64,000 nucleotides of DNA from Armigeres subalbatus (Eukaryota > Arthropoda > Insecta > Diptera > Culicidae): NCBI RefSeq assembly GCF_024139115.2, contig NC_085141.1, positions 71,217,481-71,281,480 of the forward strand, written 5' to 3'. Below the pieces are notes generated by a model. That model was not told the origin of the DNA. It worked only from the letters and a program-made list of their open reading frames with translations, and did no database searches. Position 1 is the stretch's first letter, and each line of letters starts with the position of its first letter. The translations under genes and the position numbers were made by a program. Positions 63,132-64,000 of the stretch are shown piece after piece.

Positions 63132-64000
63132 ATGGGAGACTCGGTGGCCGATTCGGTCGCTGGAAAAGTGCCTAAGCGCACTGCTCTTGGAGGCGCGGGT
63201 AACCCCTCCAAGCAGCTTTTGCAGAGCAACGTGTTCTCGCCGTTGCCGCTTGATGACGCCGGCAATCCGCCGAAAAAGAGGAAGAAGCAGCAATCGCAGC
63301 TGCCGCAGGTGCAACCGGAGCGGAAGGAGAAGTGCCCGCCCGTGTTTGTGAAGGGCGATCCGCCGGATTTACGCCCAAAAATTCGCCAGCTGATCGCTAA
63401 GGGGCTGAAATGTACTTTTCGGCTCTGCAGCGAGGGCGTGAAAGTGATGCCGGCAAACAGGGACCATCATCAATCCGTCGTGGAGTTCCTCTAGGTCCAA
63501 AAGTTTGAGTACTACACTCATGACCACCCCGGCACGAAGCCGCTCAAGGCTTTGCTGCGAGGACTTCACGACATGAAGGAGGAAGAGCTCCAAGCAGAGC
63601 TTGAAAGTTGCGGACTGAAGCCAGTAGCCGTCCACAAGATCGCTCGTCACGACAAGGCGAGGAGATATCGCGACCAGCTCTACCTGATCCATCTGGAGCA
63701 CGGCTCCACTACCTGGAAGGACCTGAAGCTGGTTGGCGTTATAAATTACACCGTCGTTGACTGGGAGCGATATCGGCCAGTGCACCGCGATGTCACGCAA
63801 TGCACCAACTGCTTCAATTTCGGGCACGGCACCAGGAACTGCCGCATGAAGCCGCGCTGCAACAAGTGTGGCGAACCCCATCCGACTGACGAGTGCGACA
63901 AAATGGAGGTGGCCGATCCCAAGTGCGCCAACTGTGGCGACAAACATCGGGCCACCACAAAGGGCTGCCCAAAGCGAGCCGAGTTCCTGGAAATCCGGAA
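63132..64000 (+). pseudogene. Gag-like ORF1 of Jockey copy C (nonsense mutation, partial)
   Basis: MGDSVADSVAGKVPKRTALG as in A and B. Codon GAG of copy A is TAG here (VVEFL then stop, 63492-63494). Beyond it the same frame continues with LKALLRGLHDMKEEEL and the zinc knuckles CTNCFNFGHGTRNC, CNKCGEPHPTDEC and CANCGDKHRATTKGC up to the edge. A single substitution thus separates it from an open ORF1 in the visible part. Confidence 0.9.

Larger units (their letters stand above)
63000..64000 (+). mobile_element. Jockey-clade retrotransposon, copy C (cut by window end)
   Basis: CATTCC start, leader without the T24 run, ORF1 from 63132. It continues past the window. Very close to copy A over the visible kilobase. 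Confidence 0.9.

Noticed and set aside
1..64000. Integrated viral sequences
   Set aside because: I looked for virus-like replicase, glycoprotein or nucleoprotein reading frames and saw none; all polymerase-like frames are non-LTR retrotransposon reverse transcriptases.

Overview
The window is a gene-poor, repeat-saturated stretch of an insect nuclear genome. A culicine mosquito (Aedes type most likely) is suggested by tRNA-derived SINEs with a GAA-rich tail, Jockey-clade non-LTR retrotransposons, RTE/JAM1-like reverse transcriptase remnants and very dense small inverted-repeat elements. The species call is inference. No intact host gene was found. The only host-like coding pieces are one frameshifted exon (14933-15228, minus) and one weak candidate (46724-46939, plus).

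Layout. 1-7528: one arm of an inverted repeat whose partner lies at 56953-58097, a 0.77-kb purine tract, two SINEs and an RTE fragment. 7529-25549: nested insertions. An RTE element is split by a hAT-type element (8-bp duplication CGCGAAAC), which is split by a second hAT-type element (8-bp duplication ATTAGCAC). The second holds a 7.3-kb Jockey-clade element (8541-15863), itself interrupted by about 3.5 kb of exon-containing DNA flanked by a 25-bp direct repeat. It also holds copy 1 of a 4.65-kb non-coding array. 25550-36290: the rest of the RTE, then copy 2 of the array, inverted and split by Jockey-clade element A (29390-33678). 36295-40630: a snapback hairpin and a 4.1-kb TTAA-flanked foldback element carrying three later insertions. 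40635-47250: mostly unrecognised DNA with an RTE fragment and a tRNA-like repeat. 47251-51905: array copy 3. 51906-56950: an 880-bp flank plus Jockey copy B. 56953-58970: the second inverted-repeat arm. 58975-64000: diverged array modules, the same 880-bp flank again, and Jockey copy C running off the end.

The most interesting structure is the 4.65-kb array. It has three nearly identical copies in unrelated surroundings, with no coding capacity. Read on its minus strand it is a head-to-tail series of modules, each ending in GACGTA-GTT-TACGTC followed by an A run. A diverged subfamily keeps the two 6-nt arms but has a different 5-nt centre. This fits a non-coding retroposon with a 3'-terminal RNA hairpin before poly(A). 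Next to these boxes sit ORF-less copies of the Jockey element's internal promoter, in which a GGACGTG downstream element starts exactly at +28 from an A in a CATT initiator in all seven copies seen.

The coding regions belong to retrotransposons and all are broken by frameshifts, stops or deletions. ORF1 products are nucleic-acid-binding Gag-like proteins with CCHC knuckles. ORF2 products are endonuclease plus reverse transcriptase. The short SINEs, the hAT-type ends and the small inverted-repeat elements would all depend on enzymes from elsewhere. Everything here was read by eye; identities between copies are estimates, not computed values.
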